DNA of 64,000 nucleotides from Flavisolibacter nicotianae (GTDB lineage Bacteria > Bacteroidota > Bacteroidia > Chitinophagales > Chitinophagaceae): NCBI RefSeq assembly GCF_003628535.1, contig NZ_RBCI01000008.1, forward strand, positions 1 to 64,000, written 5' to 3'. Of the stretch, positions 44,905 to 53,702 are shown one piece after another (within the stretch, counting starts at the first letter, position 1; the number at the start of each line of letters is the position of its first letter). The notes beneath the pieces are model-generated. The model was not told the DNA's origin, made no database searches, and saw nothing but the letters and a program-made list of their open reading frames with translations. The translations under genes were made by a program, and so were the position numbers.

Positions 44905-46794
44905 ATGCGATTACAATTCATAGACATTGCCTGCATCGTTGTTTACCTCTTGATGATGGTAATGATCGGGTGGTACTACCGCAAGAAGGCAAGGCAGAAC
45001 AAGGAAAGCTACCTGTTGGGCGGCAAGCGACTGCCCTGGTACCTGCTGGGGCTCAGCGATGCGTCCGACATGTTCGACATCAGCGGCACGATGTGGATGG
45101 TGGCGCTGTGCTTTGTCTACGGTTTCAAGAGCATCTGGATACCCTGGCTCTGGCCTGTGTTCAACCAGGTGTTCAACATGATGTACCTCTCCAAATGGCT
45201 GCGCCGCTCCAATGCAGATACGGGTGCCGAATGGCTGGCCACCCGCTTTGGCCTGAAGGGAAAAGGTGTCAAAGCGTCGCACAATGTGGTGGTGGCCTTT
45301 GCCCTCATCGGCTGCCTCGGCTTCCTGGCTTACGGCTTTGTAGGACTGGGAAAATTCATCGAGATCTTTGTTCCGTGGAGTGTTGTTTCGCCTTATGTTC
45401 CTTTTCACGTGGCACCGCAGTACGTGGCCCATTTCTACGGGATCGTGTTTACGCTTTTCGCCATGTTTTATTCCATCCTTGGTGGGATGCACAGCATCGT
45501 GATCGGTGATTTTATCAAATACCTGATCATGACCGTTGGCTGCCTGGCCATCGGCTTCATTGCCTGGTCGCATCTGCAAGGGCAAACCTTGCATACACCG
45601 CACCACTGGTCCGATCCCTTCTTTGGCTGGCAGCTCAACCTGGATTGGTCAAACATCATTGCCGATGTCAACCAAAAGATCACGGAAGATGGTTTCAGTC
45701 CCTTTGGCTTTTTCTTTATGATGATGTTGTTTAAAGGTGCGCTGGCAAGCCTGGCCGGCCCGGCACCCAATTACGACATGCAGAAAATTTTGTCGACCCG
45801 GTCGCCGAAAGAGGCGTCGAAGATGACGGGTTTTGTGTCTATCATCCTGCTGCCGATCCGGTATTCCATGATCATTGGGTTGACCGTGCTGGCCCTGTTG
45901 TATTACAACCAGCTTGATCTTTCTAATGGTGCCGGCGGCACCGATTTCGAACGCATTCTTCCCGGCGCCATCAATAACTTTTTGCCGGCGGGTATATTAG
46001 GTCTTGTGCTTACCGGTTTGCTTGGTGCCTTCATGGGCACGTTTTCCGGTACACTCAATGCAGCGCAGGCTTATATCGTCAACGATATCTATCTCAAATA
46101 TGTGAATCCGAACGCTTCCAACAAACGGATCATCTCCATGAATTATCTCGTGGGGATCGTGGTGGTGGCCGTGGGGGTGGTGCTGGGCTTTTTTGCCCGG
46201 GATGTCAACAGCATTTTGCAATGGATTGTCGGCGCCCTGTACGGCGGTTACATTGCAGCAAACATGCTCAAGTGGTACTGGTGGCGCTTCAACGCCAACG
46301 GATTTTTCTGGGGCATGATGGCCGGTATCCTGGCGGCACTTGTATTTCCCTTTGTGTTTACAGGACTACCGCTGTACAACTGGCCCCTGCTGTTCCTGAT
46401 CTCGCTGGTTGGCTGCATTGCGGGCACATACTCCGCCCCACCCACTGACCGGGACGTGTTGAAGAAATTTTACAGTACCGTCCGTCCCTGGGGTTTCTGG
46501 AAGCCGGTGCATAACGACGTGGTAAAGGACGATCCTTCCTTTCAACCCAACAAACGCTTCCGGCTTGATCTGTTCAACGTGGTGCTGGGCATCGTTGCGC
46601 AGTGCTGCCTCACCATCCTGCCCATGTACGTGGTGCTGTGGATGAAACTTCCGTTACTCATCACGATTGCTATACTGACGGTCATTATCCTCGTTCTGAA
46701 AAAGACCTGGTGGAACAAACTGGACGAGGATGAAGACATGCTAACCAACCAGCCGCAAGGCAACAAAAAAAAGGAACATGAATACAGCATTTGA
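44905..46794 (+). CDS. Sodium:solute (SSS family) symporter, probable manno-oligosaccharide importer
   Basis: 629 residues from ATG 44905, where the first membrane segment begins ([16 protein letters not shown]). About 14 to 15 membrane segments, sodium-site block [22 protein letters not shown], and TM8-like [37 protein letters not shown]. It is longer than the xylose-side symporter and only distantly similar. The GH130 gene starts 17 bases before its stop, so the two are translationally coupled. With GH26 before and GH130/epimerase after, mannobiose is the best guess for its cargo (inference). Confidence 0.9.
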   Translation: MRLQFIDIACIVVYLLMMVMIGWYYRKKARQNKESYLLGGKRLPWYLLGLSDASDMFDISGTMWMVALCFVYGFKSIWIPWLWPVFNQVFNMMYLSKWLRRSNADTGAEWLATRFGLKGKGVKASHNVVVAFALIGCLGFLAYGFVGLGKFIEIFVPWSVVSPYVPFHVAPQYVAHFYGIVFTLFAMFYSILGGMHSIVIGDFIKYLIMTVGCLAIGFIAWSHLQGQTLHTPHHWSDPFFGWQLNLDWSNIIADVNQKITEDGFSPFGFFFMMMLFKGALASLAGPAPNYDMQKILSTRSPKEASKMTGFVSIILLPIRYSMIIGLTVLALLYYNQLDLSNGAGGTDFERILPGAINNFLPAGILGLVLTGLLGAFMGTFSGTLNAAQAYIVNDIYLKYVNPNASNKRIISMNYLVGIVVVAVGVVLGFFARDVNSILQWIVGALYGGYIAANMLKWYWWRFNANGFFWGMMAGILAALVFPFVFTGLPLYNWPLLFLISLVGCIAGTYSAPPTDRDVLKKFYSTVRPWGFWKPVHNDVVKDDPSFQPNKRFRLDLFNVVLGIVAQCCLTILPMYVVLWMKLPLLITIAILTVIILVLKKTWWNKLDEDEDMLTNQPQGNKKKEHEYSI

Positions 46795-47998
46795 AAAACG
46801 GCTGACCGAATTGCAGACGGCCTATGAACAACTGGTCACCCGGCAAAACGGAAAGGAGATGCCCGGCAACGGTGTGTATGACCGCTACCGGCATCCTGTT
46901 TTAACCGCCCAGCATGCGCCGGTTTTCTGGCGATACGATATCGATAAAAAAACGAATCCGTACCTGATGGAGCGCTTTGGCATCAACGCTGCCTTCAATG
47001 CCGGCGCGATAAAGTTGAACGGTAAATATTACCTCGTGGCAAGGGTGGAAGGCGCCGACCGCAAATCGTTTTTTGCCGTGGCCGAGAGTCCCAACGGCAT
47101 CGACAACTTCCGCTTTTGGGATTATCCCGTACAACTGCCGCAAACCGGCGAACCCGATACCAACGTGTACGACATGCGCCTGGTGCAGCACGAAGACGGC
47201 TGGATCTACGGCCTGTTCTGCACCGAACGAAAAGATCCCGATGCACCGGCGGGAGACGAGTCTGCGGCGATAGCGCAGTGCGGCATCGTCCGCACCAAAG
47301 ACCTGGTGCAATGGGAGCGCCTGGCGGATCTGAAAACAAAATCACCGCAGCAACGCAACGTGGTGCTGCACCCGGAATTTGTGAGCGGCAAGTATGCGTT
47401 TTACACCCGGCCACAGGATGGCTTTATCAATACCGGCAAAGGCGGTGGCATTGGTTTCGGCCTGAGTGCCTGCATCGAGTGCGCCGTGGTGGAAGAGGAA
47501 GTGGTGATCGATCCCAAGGCGTATCACACTATTTACGAAGCCAAGAACGGCCTGGGTCCTGCGCCCATCAAGACCGGAAAAGGCTGGCTGCACCTGGCGC
47601 ACGGCGTTCGCAACACGGCGGCCGGTCTGCGCTATACGTTATACCTGTTCATGACCGATCTGCACGACCTGACAAAAGTGATCTGCAAGCCGGCCGGTTA
47701 TTTCATGGCGCCGGAAGGAGAGGAGCGGGTCGGCGATGTTTCCAATGTGCTTTTCAGCAACGGCTGGATCCTGGATGATGACGGCACGGTGTTCATTTAC
47801 TATGCTTCGTCCGACACACGCATGCATGTGGCCACGTCCACCATTGATCGTTTGCTGGATTACTGCCTGAACACGGCCGCCGATGGGATGACATCAGCAA
47901 CATCAGTTGACGCACTGATTTCCATCATCCGAAAAAACAAGGAAAAAGAAAACCTTGCCCTCCGGGAAGGAGCAAAAAATACTCATGTGAGCGCATAG
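46778..47998 (+). CDS. GH130 4-O-beta-D-mannosyl-D-glucose phosphorylase
   Basis: 406 residues. It matches the GH130 subfamily 1 pattern throughout: [62 protein letters not shown], the proposed catalytic Asp132 in TNVYDMRLV, and VVLHPEF and HLAHGVRN for phosphate and sugar binding. It phosphorolyses mannosyl-glucose to mannose 1-phosphate and glucose in the cytoplasm, saving ATP. The start overlaps the symporter by 17 bases and an epimerase gene follows, exactly the gene pair of the mannobiose route known from Bacteroides fragilis (family knowledge). Confidence 0.95.
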   Translation: MNTAFEKRLTELQTAYEQLVTRQNGKEMPGNGVYDRYRHPVLTAQHAPVFWRYDIDKKTNPYLMERFGINAAFNAGAIKLNGKYYLVARVEGADRKSFFAVAESPNGIDNFRFWDYPVQLPQTGEPDTNVYDMRLVQHEDGWIYGLFCTERKDPDAPAGDESAAIAQCGIVRTKDLVQWERLADLKTKSPQQRNVVLHPEFVSGKYAFYTRPQDGFINTGKGGGIGFGLSACIECAVVEEEVVIDPKAYHTIYEAKNGLGPAPIKTGKGWLHLAHGVRNTAAGLRYTLYLFMTDLHDLTKVICKPAGYFMAPEGEERVGDVSNVLFSNGWILDDDGTVFIYYASSDTRMHVATSTIDRLLDYCLNTAADGMTSATSVDALISIIRKNKEKENLALREGAKNTHVSA

Positions 47999-48014
47999 CA
48001 GTTTCTCACAAAAC

Positions 48015-48049
48015 GGGGTGGCTGATCGCAGCCGCCCCTCTTTTTTTTT
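48015..48049 (+). terminator. Intrinsic terminator directly in front of the epimerase start codon
   Basis: GGGGTGGCT (48015-48023) pairs with AGCCGCCCC (48030-48038) with one wobble around GATCGC, and TC plus nine T follow (to 48049). The epimerase ATG is at 48054. So the T-run itself forms the leader just before the start codon. It would lower expression of the downstream genes unless there is readthrough. Confidence 0.85.
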
Positions 48050-48053
48050 ACGT

Positions 48054-49310
48054 ATGAAAACAGAACTGGAACGATACAAAAGCGAAACGGAAAGGGAGCT
48101 GGAAAACATCCTCGCGTACTGGATGAAGTACGCGGTGGACGATGTGCAGGGCGGCTTTGTCGGCCGGATCGATCATGACGAAACGGTTCATACGAAAGCA
48201 CCCAAAGGATCGGTACTCAACAGCCGCATCCTGTGGAGCTTTTCCGCTGCCTACAACCTTACAAATAAAAAAAAATACCGGTCGGTAGCAGAAAGAGCGT
48301 TTCATTACATCACTGAATTTTTTATCGATAAAACATACGGCGGTGTGTACTGGACGGTTGACCACGAAGGCCGGCCGCTCGACACCAAAAAACAGATCTA
48401 TGCGCTTTCATTTGCCATCTACGGGCTGAGTGAATACTACTTGGCCACGGGAGACGAAAATGCGAAGGGGGTTGCCATCCAGTTGTATCAGGACATTGTT
48501 GCGCACAGCTATGACAAGCAACATGGCGGCTACATCGAGGCGCTGACAAGAGACTGGAAAGAGAGCAGCGATTTGCGCCTGAGCGCCAGGGATGCCAACG
48601 AACGCAAGTCCATGAACACGCATTTGCACGTGCTGGAAGGCTTTGCCAACCTGTACCGCGCCTGGCCCGATGAAGGCTTGAAAGAAAAAATTAGGGAACT
48701 GGTTGAACTTTTTCTGCAACACATTATCTCTGCTGAAACGGCTCACCTGATTTTATTCTTTGATGATGAATGGAATGGTAAATCCAGCATCGTTTCCTAT
48801 GGCCACGACATTGAAGCGGCCTGGCTGATTCAGGAAGCAGCGGAACGTATTCATGATGATGCACTGCTGGATAGTGTAAAAAGGCGTTCGACACTGATAG
48901 CAGATGCTGCAGCGAAAGGCCAGGATGAAGACGGCGGATTATGGTATGAGTATGACACGGATGAACAACACCTGTTCAGGGAAAAGCACTGGTGGCCGCA
49001 GGCCGAAGCGATGGTCGGCTTTTTCAACACCTGGCAGATCACCGGGGAGAAAAATTGGTTGGAAAGATCGCTTCGCAGTTGGTATTTTGTAAAAGCATAC
49101 ATAAAGGACAACACGAATGGCGAGTGGGTGTGGGGCGTGAAGGAAGATTATTCGCCAATGGCCGGAGAAGACAAAGTCGGTTTGTGGAAATGTCCCTATC
49201 ACAACAGCCGCGCCTGTATGGAGATCATTCGCCGCATTTCGGCCCTGCCCGATTTTTCGTTGGCAGCAGGGGAAAGCGGAACAACAGCCAACAACAAAAG
49301 CGCTATATGA
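48054..49310 (+). CDS. Cellobiose/mannobiose 2-epimerase (AGE superfamily)
   Basis: 418 residues, an alpha6/alpha6 barrel with no signal peptide, so cytoplasmic. Active-site residues are His190 and His192 (NTHLHVLEG), His251 (SYGHDIEAAWL) and His383 (CPYHNSRACMEI); KHWWPQAEAMVG is another family block. It converts beta-1,4-mannobiose into mannosyl-glucose for the GH130 enzyme. ATG 48054 is set by the family start (MKTELERYKSETERELENIL) and follows a terminator T-run by four bases. It overlaps the next gene by four bases (ATGA). Confidence 0.93.
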   Translation: MKTELERYKSETERELENILAYWMKYAVDDVQGGFVGRIDHDETVHTKAPKGSVLNSRILWSFSAAYNLTNKKKYRSVAERAFHYITEFFIDKTYGGVYWTVDHEGRPLDTKKQIYALSFAIYGLSEYYLATGDENAKGVAIQLYQDIVAHSYDKQHGGYIEALTRDWKESSDLRLSARDANERKSMNTHLHVLEGFANLYRAWPDEGLKEKIRELVELFLQHIISAETAHLILFFDDEWNGKSSIVSYGHDIEAAWLIQEAAERIHDDALLDSVKRRSTLIADAAAKGQDEDGGLWYEYDTDEQHLFREKHWWPQAEAMVGFFNTWQITGEKNWLERSLRSWYFVKAYIKDNTNGEWVWGVKEDYSPMAGEDKVGLWKCPYHNSRACMEIIRRISALPDFSLAAGESGTTANNKSAI

Positions 49311-50821
49311 AAGCAAACATTCCTTCGGTCATTGCTGCTTTTCTCTGTCTTGGTTTCCTCGGCACAAAAGCAAGCGCACAGGACACCGGCATTTTTGAAT
49401 CGCACAACGATATCGGGCCTGTGCTGCACAAAGGAACGGTCGCGTATGACGCCAACGGCGGAACCTATGTGATCACCGGTTCTGGTGCCAACATCTGGGG
49501 CGCTAGCGATGAATTCCATTTTGCCTGGCGCAAACTCAAAGGCAATTTCATTTTACAGGCAAGAGCAAAGCTGATGGACAAAGGCGTGGATCCGCACCGT
49601 AAACTGGGGTGGATGGTCCGGAAATCACTCGACACAAGTTCTTCTTCTGTCAATGCGACGGTGCATGGCGATGGCTTAACCTCGCTGCAATACCGGAAAG
49701 TGGCCGGTGGCACTATGGAAGAAAAAAAGTTTGACACCAAGGCTCCCGATGTGATCCAGCTCGAACGCAGGGGCAATCGCTTTATCATGTCGGTGGCGCA
49801 TTCCGGCGAACTGTTCGTCTCGCAGGACATTTCCGACATTGACCTGGGTGATGACGTATATGTGGGTTTGTTTGTTTGTGCCCACAACAAAGACGTAGTG
49901 GAAAAAGGCAGCTTTGACAATGTACGGATCACCGTTCCAGCAAAAGAAACCCTGGTACCTTACCGTGAATACATTGGCAGCAACATGGAGTTGTTTGACA
50001 TAGCAAGCGGCAAGCGGAAAATCATTTACAGCGAACCCGGATCGTTGCAGGCGCCCAACTGGATGAAAGACGGCAAGTCGCTTCTTTACAACAAAGACGG
50101 CCTGATTTACCAGTTCTACCTGAAGCAAAAGAGCGTTTCGCAACTCAATACCGGCGAGGTCCGCAACAACAACAACGATCACGTGATCTCCTTCGACGGG
50201 AAAATGCTGGGACTGAGTTCGACCAGCCCGGATAAAAAATATGGTTCGGTCGTGTACACCGTGCCCATTACCGGTGGTACGCCCAAACAGATCACCCCCA
50301 TCGGTCTTTCCTATTTGCACGGTTGGTCGCCGGACGGCAAATGGCTCACATTTACCGGCCAGCGCGACAATGAATTTGATATCTATAAAATCCCCTCCGC
50401 CGGTGGCGATGAAGTGCGCCTGACCACCGCAAAAGGTCTGGACGACGGTCCGGAGTACAGCCCCGACGGCAGGTACATTTATTTCAACTCCACCCGCAGC
50501 GGCAAAATGCAGATCTGGCGCATGAAGCCCGATGGCAGCGAGCAAACGCAGCTCACCAACGATACGTTGAACAACTGGTTCCCGCACATTTCGCCGGATG
50601 GTAAAACAATGGTCTTCTTAAGCTTTGGAAACGATGTCAAACCCGACGATCACCCGTTCTACAAACATGTGTACATCCGCAACATGCCGGTGGGTGGCGG
50701 TGAGCCCAGGGTGCTGGTGTATTTGTACGGCGGACAGGGCACCATCAACACGCCGTCGTGGTCGCCGAACAGCAAGCAGTTTGCCTTCGTATCCAATTCT
50801 GACTTACTCTTCGAAAAATAA
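49307..50821 (+). CDS. Secreted protein with DUF1349-like domain and TolB-type propeller
   Basis: 504 residues from ATG 49307, which starts a signal peptide (MKANIPSVIAAFLCLGFLGTKASAQ); a longer frame exists upstream within the epimerase gene but is its shadow. The N-terminal part (about 25-205) is concanavalin-like (FESHNDIGPVLHKGTVAYDANGG, KLGWMVRKSLD) as in DUF1349. The C-terminal 290 residues contain at least five PD40/TolB blades (SPDGKWLTFTGQRDNEFDIYKI, YSPDGRYIYFNSTRSGKMQIWRM). It starts four bases inside the epimerase gene, so it is coupled to the mannan set. Role unknown: a glycan sensor, scaffold or lyase-like enzyme are possible; no catalytic residues are evident. Confidence 0.8.
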   Translation: MKANIPSVIAAFLCLGFLGTKASAQDTGIFESHNDIGPVLHKGTVAYDANGGTYVITGSGANIWGASDEFHFAWRKLKGNFILQARAKLMDKGVDPHRKLGWMVRKSLDTSSSSVNATVHGDGLTSLQYRKVAGGTMEEKKFDTKAPDVIQLERRGNRFIMSVAHSGELFVSQDISDIDLGDDVYVGLFVCAHNKDVVEKGSFDNVRITVPAKETLVPYREYIGSNMELFDIASGKRKIIYSEPGSLQAPNWMKDGKSLLYNKDGLIYQFYLKQKSVSQLNTGEVRNNNNDHVISFDGKMLGLSSTSPDKKYGSVVYTVPITGGTPKQITPIGLSYLHGWSPDGKWLTFTGQRDNEFDIYKIPSAGGDEVRLTTAKGLDDGPEYSPDGRYIYFNSTRSGKMQIWRMKPDGSEQTQLTNDTLNNWFPHISPDGKTMVFLSFGNDVKPDDHPFYKHVYIRNMPVGGGEPRVLVYLYGGQGTINTPSWSPNSKQFAFVSNSDLLFEK

Positions 50822-50828
50822 AGTTCAC

Positions 50829-53693
50829 ATGAAATGTATCCATCCTTCGTTGGTAAAAGCGGGGTGTGCGGCTGTTGGCTTCCTGCTGTTTTCATTTTCT
50901 GTTTTTGCAGGTGATTTTACCAGGACAAGTGACGGCCTTATTGTGCATCCCGATGCGCCGTTTAGCGGCGGGGCTACAGACGTGCAGTTGAAAGTGATAG
51001 CTGACAATATCATCCGGGTGATCGCTGTTGCCGATAAAAAAATGCAGCCTGATACAAGTCTTGTTGTGCTGAAGCAAACACCAGCGGCAAAGTGGACGGT
51101 AACCAACACAAAAGCAACGGTGAGCCTGAAAACCGCAAGACTGACGGCCGTCGTCAGCCTGCAAACCGGCGCCGTGCAGTTCTTTGATGCAGCGGGAAAA
51201 AAGATCCTGGCAGAAAAAGAAGTGGGCCGCCAATTGCAGCCGCAGGTTTTTGAAGGAAAACGTTTGTACAGTGTGCGGCAGGATTTCGCAACGTCGTCTG
51301 ATGATGCCCTGTATGGCCTGGGCCAGCACCAGGATGCCGTGATGAACTACAAGGGGAGCCAGGTATTGTTGTGGCAGAACAACACCGAAGTGGCTGTGCC
51401 CTTCCTGCTCTCTAAAAAGAACTACGGCATTTTGTGGGACAATGCTTCCGTCACGCAGTTTGGCGATGTGCGTCCCTACCAGCAATTGAATGCGCTGAAA
51501 CTTTATTCAAAAGACGGGGACCAGGGCTGGCTCACCGCCACCTACAGCAACGACAAAAGCAAGCCCGCCGACGCCGTTTTGCAAAAAGCCGAATCCGGCA
51601 TCAACATGGAATTCCTGGGTGATTCCAAACTCATTTTACCCGCAGCCTTCAAGCCGGAAAACGGCGTGGTGACCTGGGAAGGAAGCATCGCTTCCGAGTG
51701 GAACGGTGTGCACAAATTCCGGTTTACCTACGGTGGGTATGCAAAGCTTTGGATCGACGGCAAGCTGCTGTTCGACCGCTGGCGGCAATCCTGGAACCCC
51801 GGTTCCGTCGTAACGGAAGTGGCGCTGGCAAAAGGAGAGAAGCACAGTTTTAAACTGGAATGGATTCCCAGTGGCGGGGAGTCTTACCTCACCGCGAAAT
51901 TCCTGCCGCCGCAAACCGAAGAGGAGCGGAACAGCTACAGCTTTGCTTCCGAAGCCGGCAAGGCACTCGATTACTATTTTATTTACGGCCAAAACATGGA
52001 TGACGTGATCGCCGGTTACCGCAAACTAACGGGCAAGGCAACACTGTTACCCAAATGGACCTTTGGCTTCTGGCAGAGCCGCGAACGGTACAAAACGCAA
52101 AAGGAAATCATGGATGTGGTGGAAGAGTTCCGCAAGCGCAGAATTCCCCTCGACAACATCGTGGAAGACTGGAGCTACTGGAAACAGGCCGAGTGGGGGA
52201 GTCAGGAATTTGACGAAGAGCGTTTCCCCAACGCGGAGAGCATGATCCAGGCCCTGCACAACCAGTACCACGCACATTTCATGATTTCGGTGTGGCCCAA
52301 GTTTTACGAGGGCATCCCCAATTATACAGACTTCAACAACAAGGGCTGGTTGTACAAGCGCAACATCGCCGACAGGCAGCGCGACTGGATCGCACAAGGC
52401 TATATTTCCACGTTTTATGATCCGTTCAACCCCGCCGCGCAAAAAGGCTTTTGGGACCTGCTCAACAAAAAGCTGTACACCAAAGGCGTGGATGCGTGGT
52501 GGATGGATGCCAGCGAGCCGGATATTCTTTCCAACGTGTCGCCGCAAAAGCGCAAGGAGCAAATGGTGGGACTGTACAACGGTCCGGCTGCGGCTTACCT
52601 CAATGCCTACCCGATGCAAAATGCCAAAGGCATTTACGAAGGACAAAGGGGGACCAATCCGAACACCCGTGTGTTCATCCTCACCCGTTCGGCCTTTGCA
52701 GGGCAGCAGCGCTACGCAGCTGCCACGTGGAGCGGCGACATCGCTTCCCGCTGGCACGACATGAAAGACCAGATCGCTGCCGGCACCAACTTTTCCATGT
52801 CGGGGAGTCCCTACTGGACGATGGACATCGGTGGTTTTGCCGTGGAAAGAAGATATGAAAGACCCAACGAAGAAGACCTCGAAGAATGGCGGGAACTGAA
52901 CACCCGCTGGTTCCAGTTTGGCACCTTTGTACCGCTTTTCCGTGCACACGGCCAGTTTCCCTACCGCGAAATTTTTAACATCGCTCCCGAAACACACCCG
53001 GCTTATCAAAGCATGTTGTACTACAACAAGCTTCGTTACCGCCTGCTGCCCTACATCTATTCGCTGGCCGGTGCCGCTTATCACAACGACGGCACCCTCA
53101 TGCGGGGACTGGTGATGGATTTCCCCAAAGACACAGCGGTGAACAACATCAACGATCAATACCTGTTTGGTCCTTCGCTGTTGATCAATCCGGTGATCAA
53201 TTATAAGCAACTGAGTCGCGAGGTGTACCTGCCAAAAGGCGCCGGGTGGTTTGATCTCTACAACGGAACCTTTGTAAGCGGCGGCAACCGCATCAACGCC
53301 GATGCGACCTACGAACGCATGCCGGTGTATGTAAAAGCCGGCTCCATCCTGCCGTTCGGCCCGGAGCTGCAATACACGTCGGAAAAGCCGGCTGAGGAAA
53401 TCACGCTGTACGTGTACTCCGGTGCAGATGGCTCGTTCAATCTTTATGAAGACGAAGGCACGAATTACAATTACGAGAAAGGTGCCTTTGCCGTCATCCC
53501 GATGAAATACAACGAGGCTGGCAAAACATTGACGATCGGTGAACGCAAAGGTTCGTTCAACGGCATGCTGCAGCAACGCCGGTTCAACATTGTGTGGGTT
53601 ACCAAAGACAACAAGGCGGGCATAGATGTGCCGCACGGTGCCGTTGATTCCGTTACATATAGCGGAAAGACATTGACGATAAAAATGAAATAA
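50829..53693 (+). CDS. GH31 alpha-xylosidase-like enzyme with PA14 insertion
   Basis: 954 residues with a signal peptide (cut near FSVFAGD). N-terminal beta-sandwich, a PA14-like insertion (about 230-360, KFRFTYGGYAKLWIDGKLLFDRW), a TIM barrel with nucleophile Asp560 in WWMDASEPD and acid/base Asp637 in TWSGDIASRW, then C-terminal beta domains. PA14-bearing GH31 enzymes are known alpha-xylosidases acting on xyloglucan oligosaccharides, so the locus may also touch xyloglucan; alpha-glucosidase is the other option. It lies seven bases after the TolB-like gene and nine before the next lipoprotein gene, one transcription unit. Confidence 0.9.
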   Translation: MKCIHPSLVKAGCAAVGFLLFSFSVFAGDFTRTSDGLIVHPDAPFSGGATDVQLKVIADNIIRVIAVADKKMQPDTSLVVLKQTPAAKWTVTNTKATVSLKTARLTAVVSLQTGAVQFFDAAGKKILAEKEVGRQLQPQVFEGKRLYSVRQDFATSSDDALYGLGQHQDAVMNYKGSQVLLWQNNTEVAVPFLLSKKNYGILWDNASVTQFGDVRPYQQLNALKLYSKDGDQGWLTATYSNDKSKPADAVLQKAESGINMEFLGDSKLILPAAFKPENGVVTWEGSIASEWNGVHKFRFTYGGYAKLWIDGKLLFDRWRQSWNPGSVVTEVALAKGEKHSFKLEWIPSGGESYLTAKFLPPQTEEERNSYSFASEAGKALDYYFIYGQNMDDVIAGYRKLTGKATLLPKWTFGFWQSRERYKTQKEIMDVVEEFRKRRIPLDNIVEDWSYWKQAEWGSQEFDEERFPNAESMIQALHNQYHAHFMISVWPKFYEGIPNYTDFNNKGWLYKRNIADRQRDWIAQGYISTFYDPFNPAAQKGFWDLLNKKLYTKGVDAWWMDASEPDILSNVSPQKRKEQMVGLYNGPAAAYLNAYPMQNAKGIYEGQRGTNPNTRVFILTRSAFAGQQRYAAATWSGDIASRWHDMKDQIAAGTNFSMSGSPYWTMDIGGFAVERRYERPNEEDLEEWRELNTRWFQFGTFVPLFRAHGQFPYREIFNIAPETHPAYQSMLYYNKLRYRLLPYIYSLAGAAYHNDGTLMRGLVMDFPKDTAVNNINDQYLFGPSLLINPVINYKQLSREVYLPKGAGWFDLYNGTFVSGGNRINADATYERMPVYVKAGSILPFGPELQYTSEKPAEEITLYVYSGADGSFNLYEDEGTNYNYEKGAFAVIPMKYNEAGKTLTIGERKGSFNGMLQQRRFNIVWVTKDNKAGIDVPHGAVDSVTYSGKTLTIKMK

Positions 53694-53702
53694 TCCAACC
53701 GA

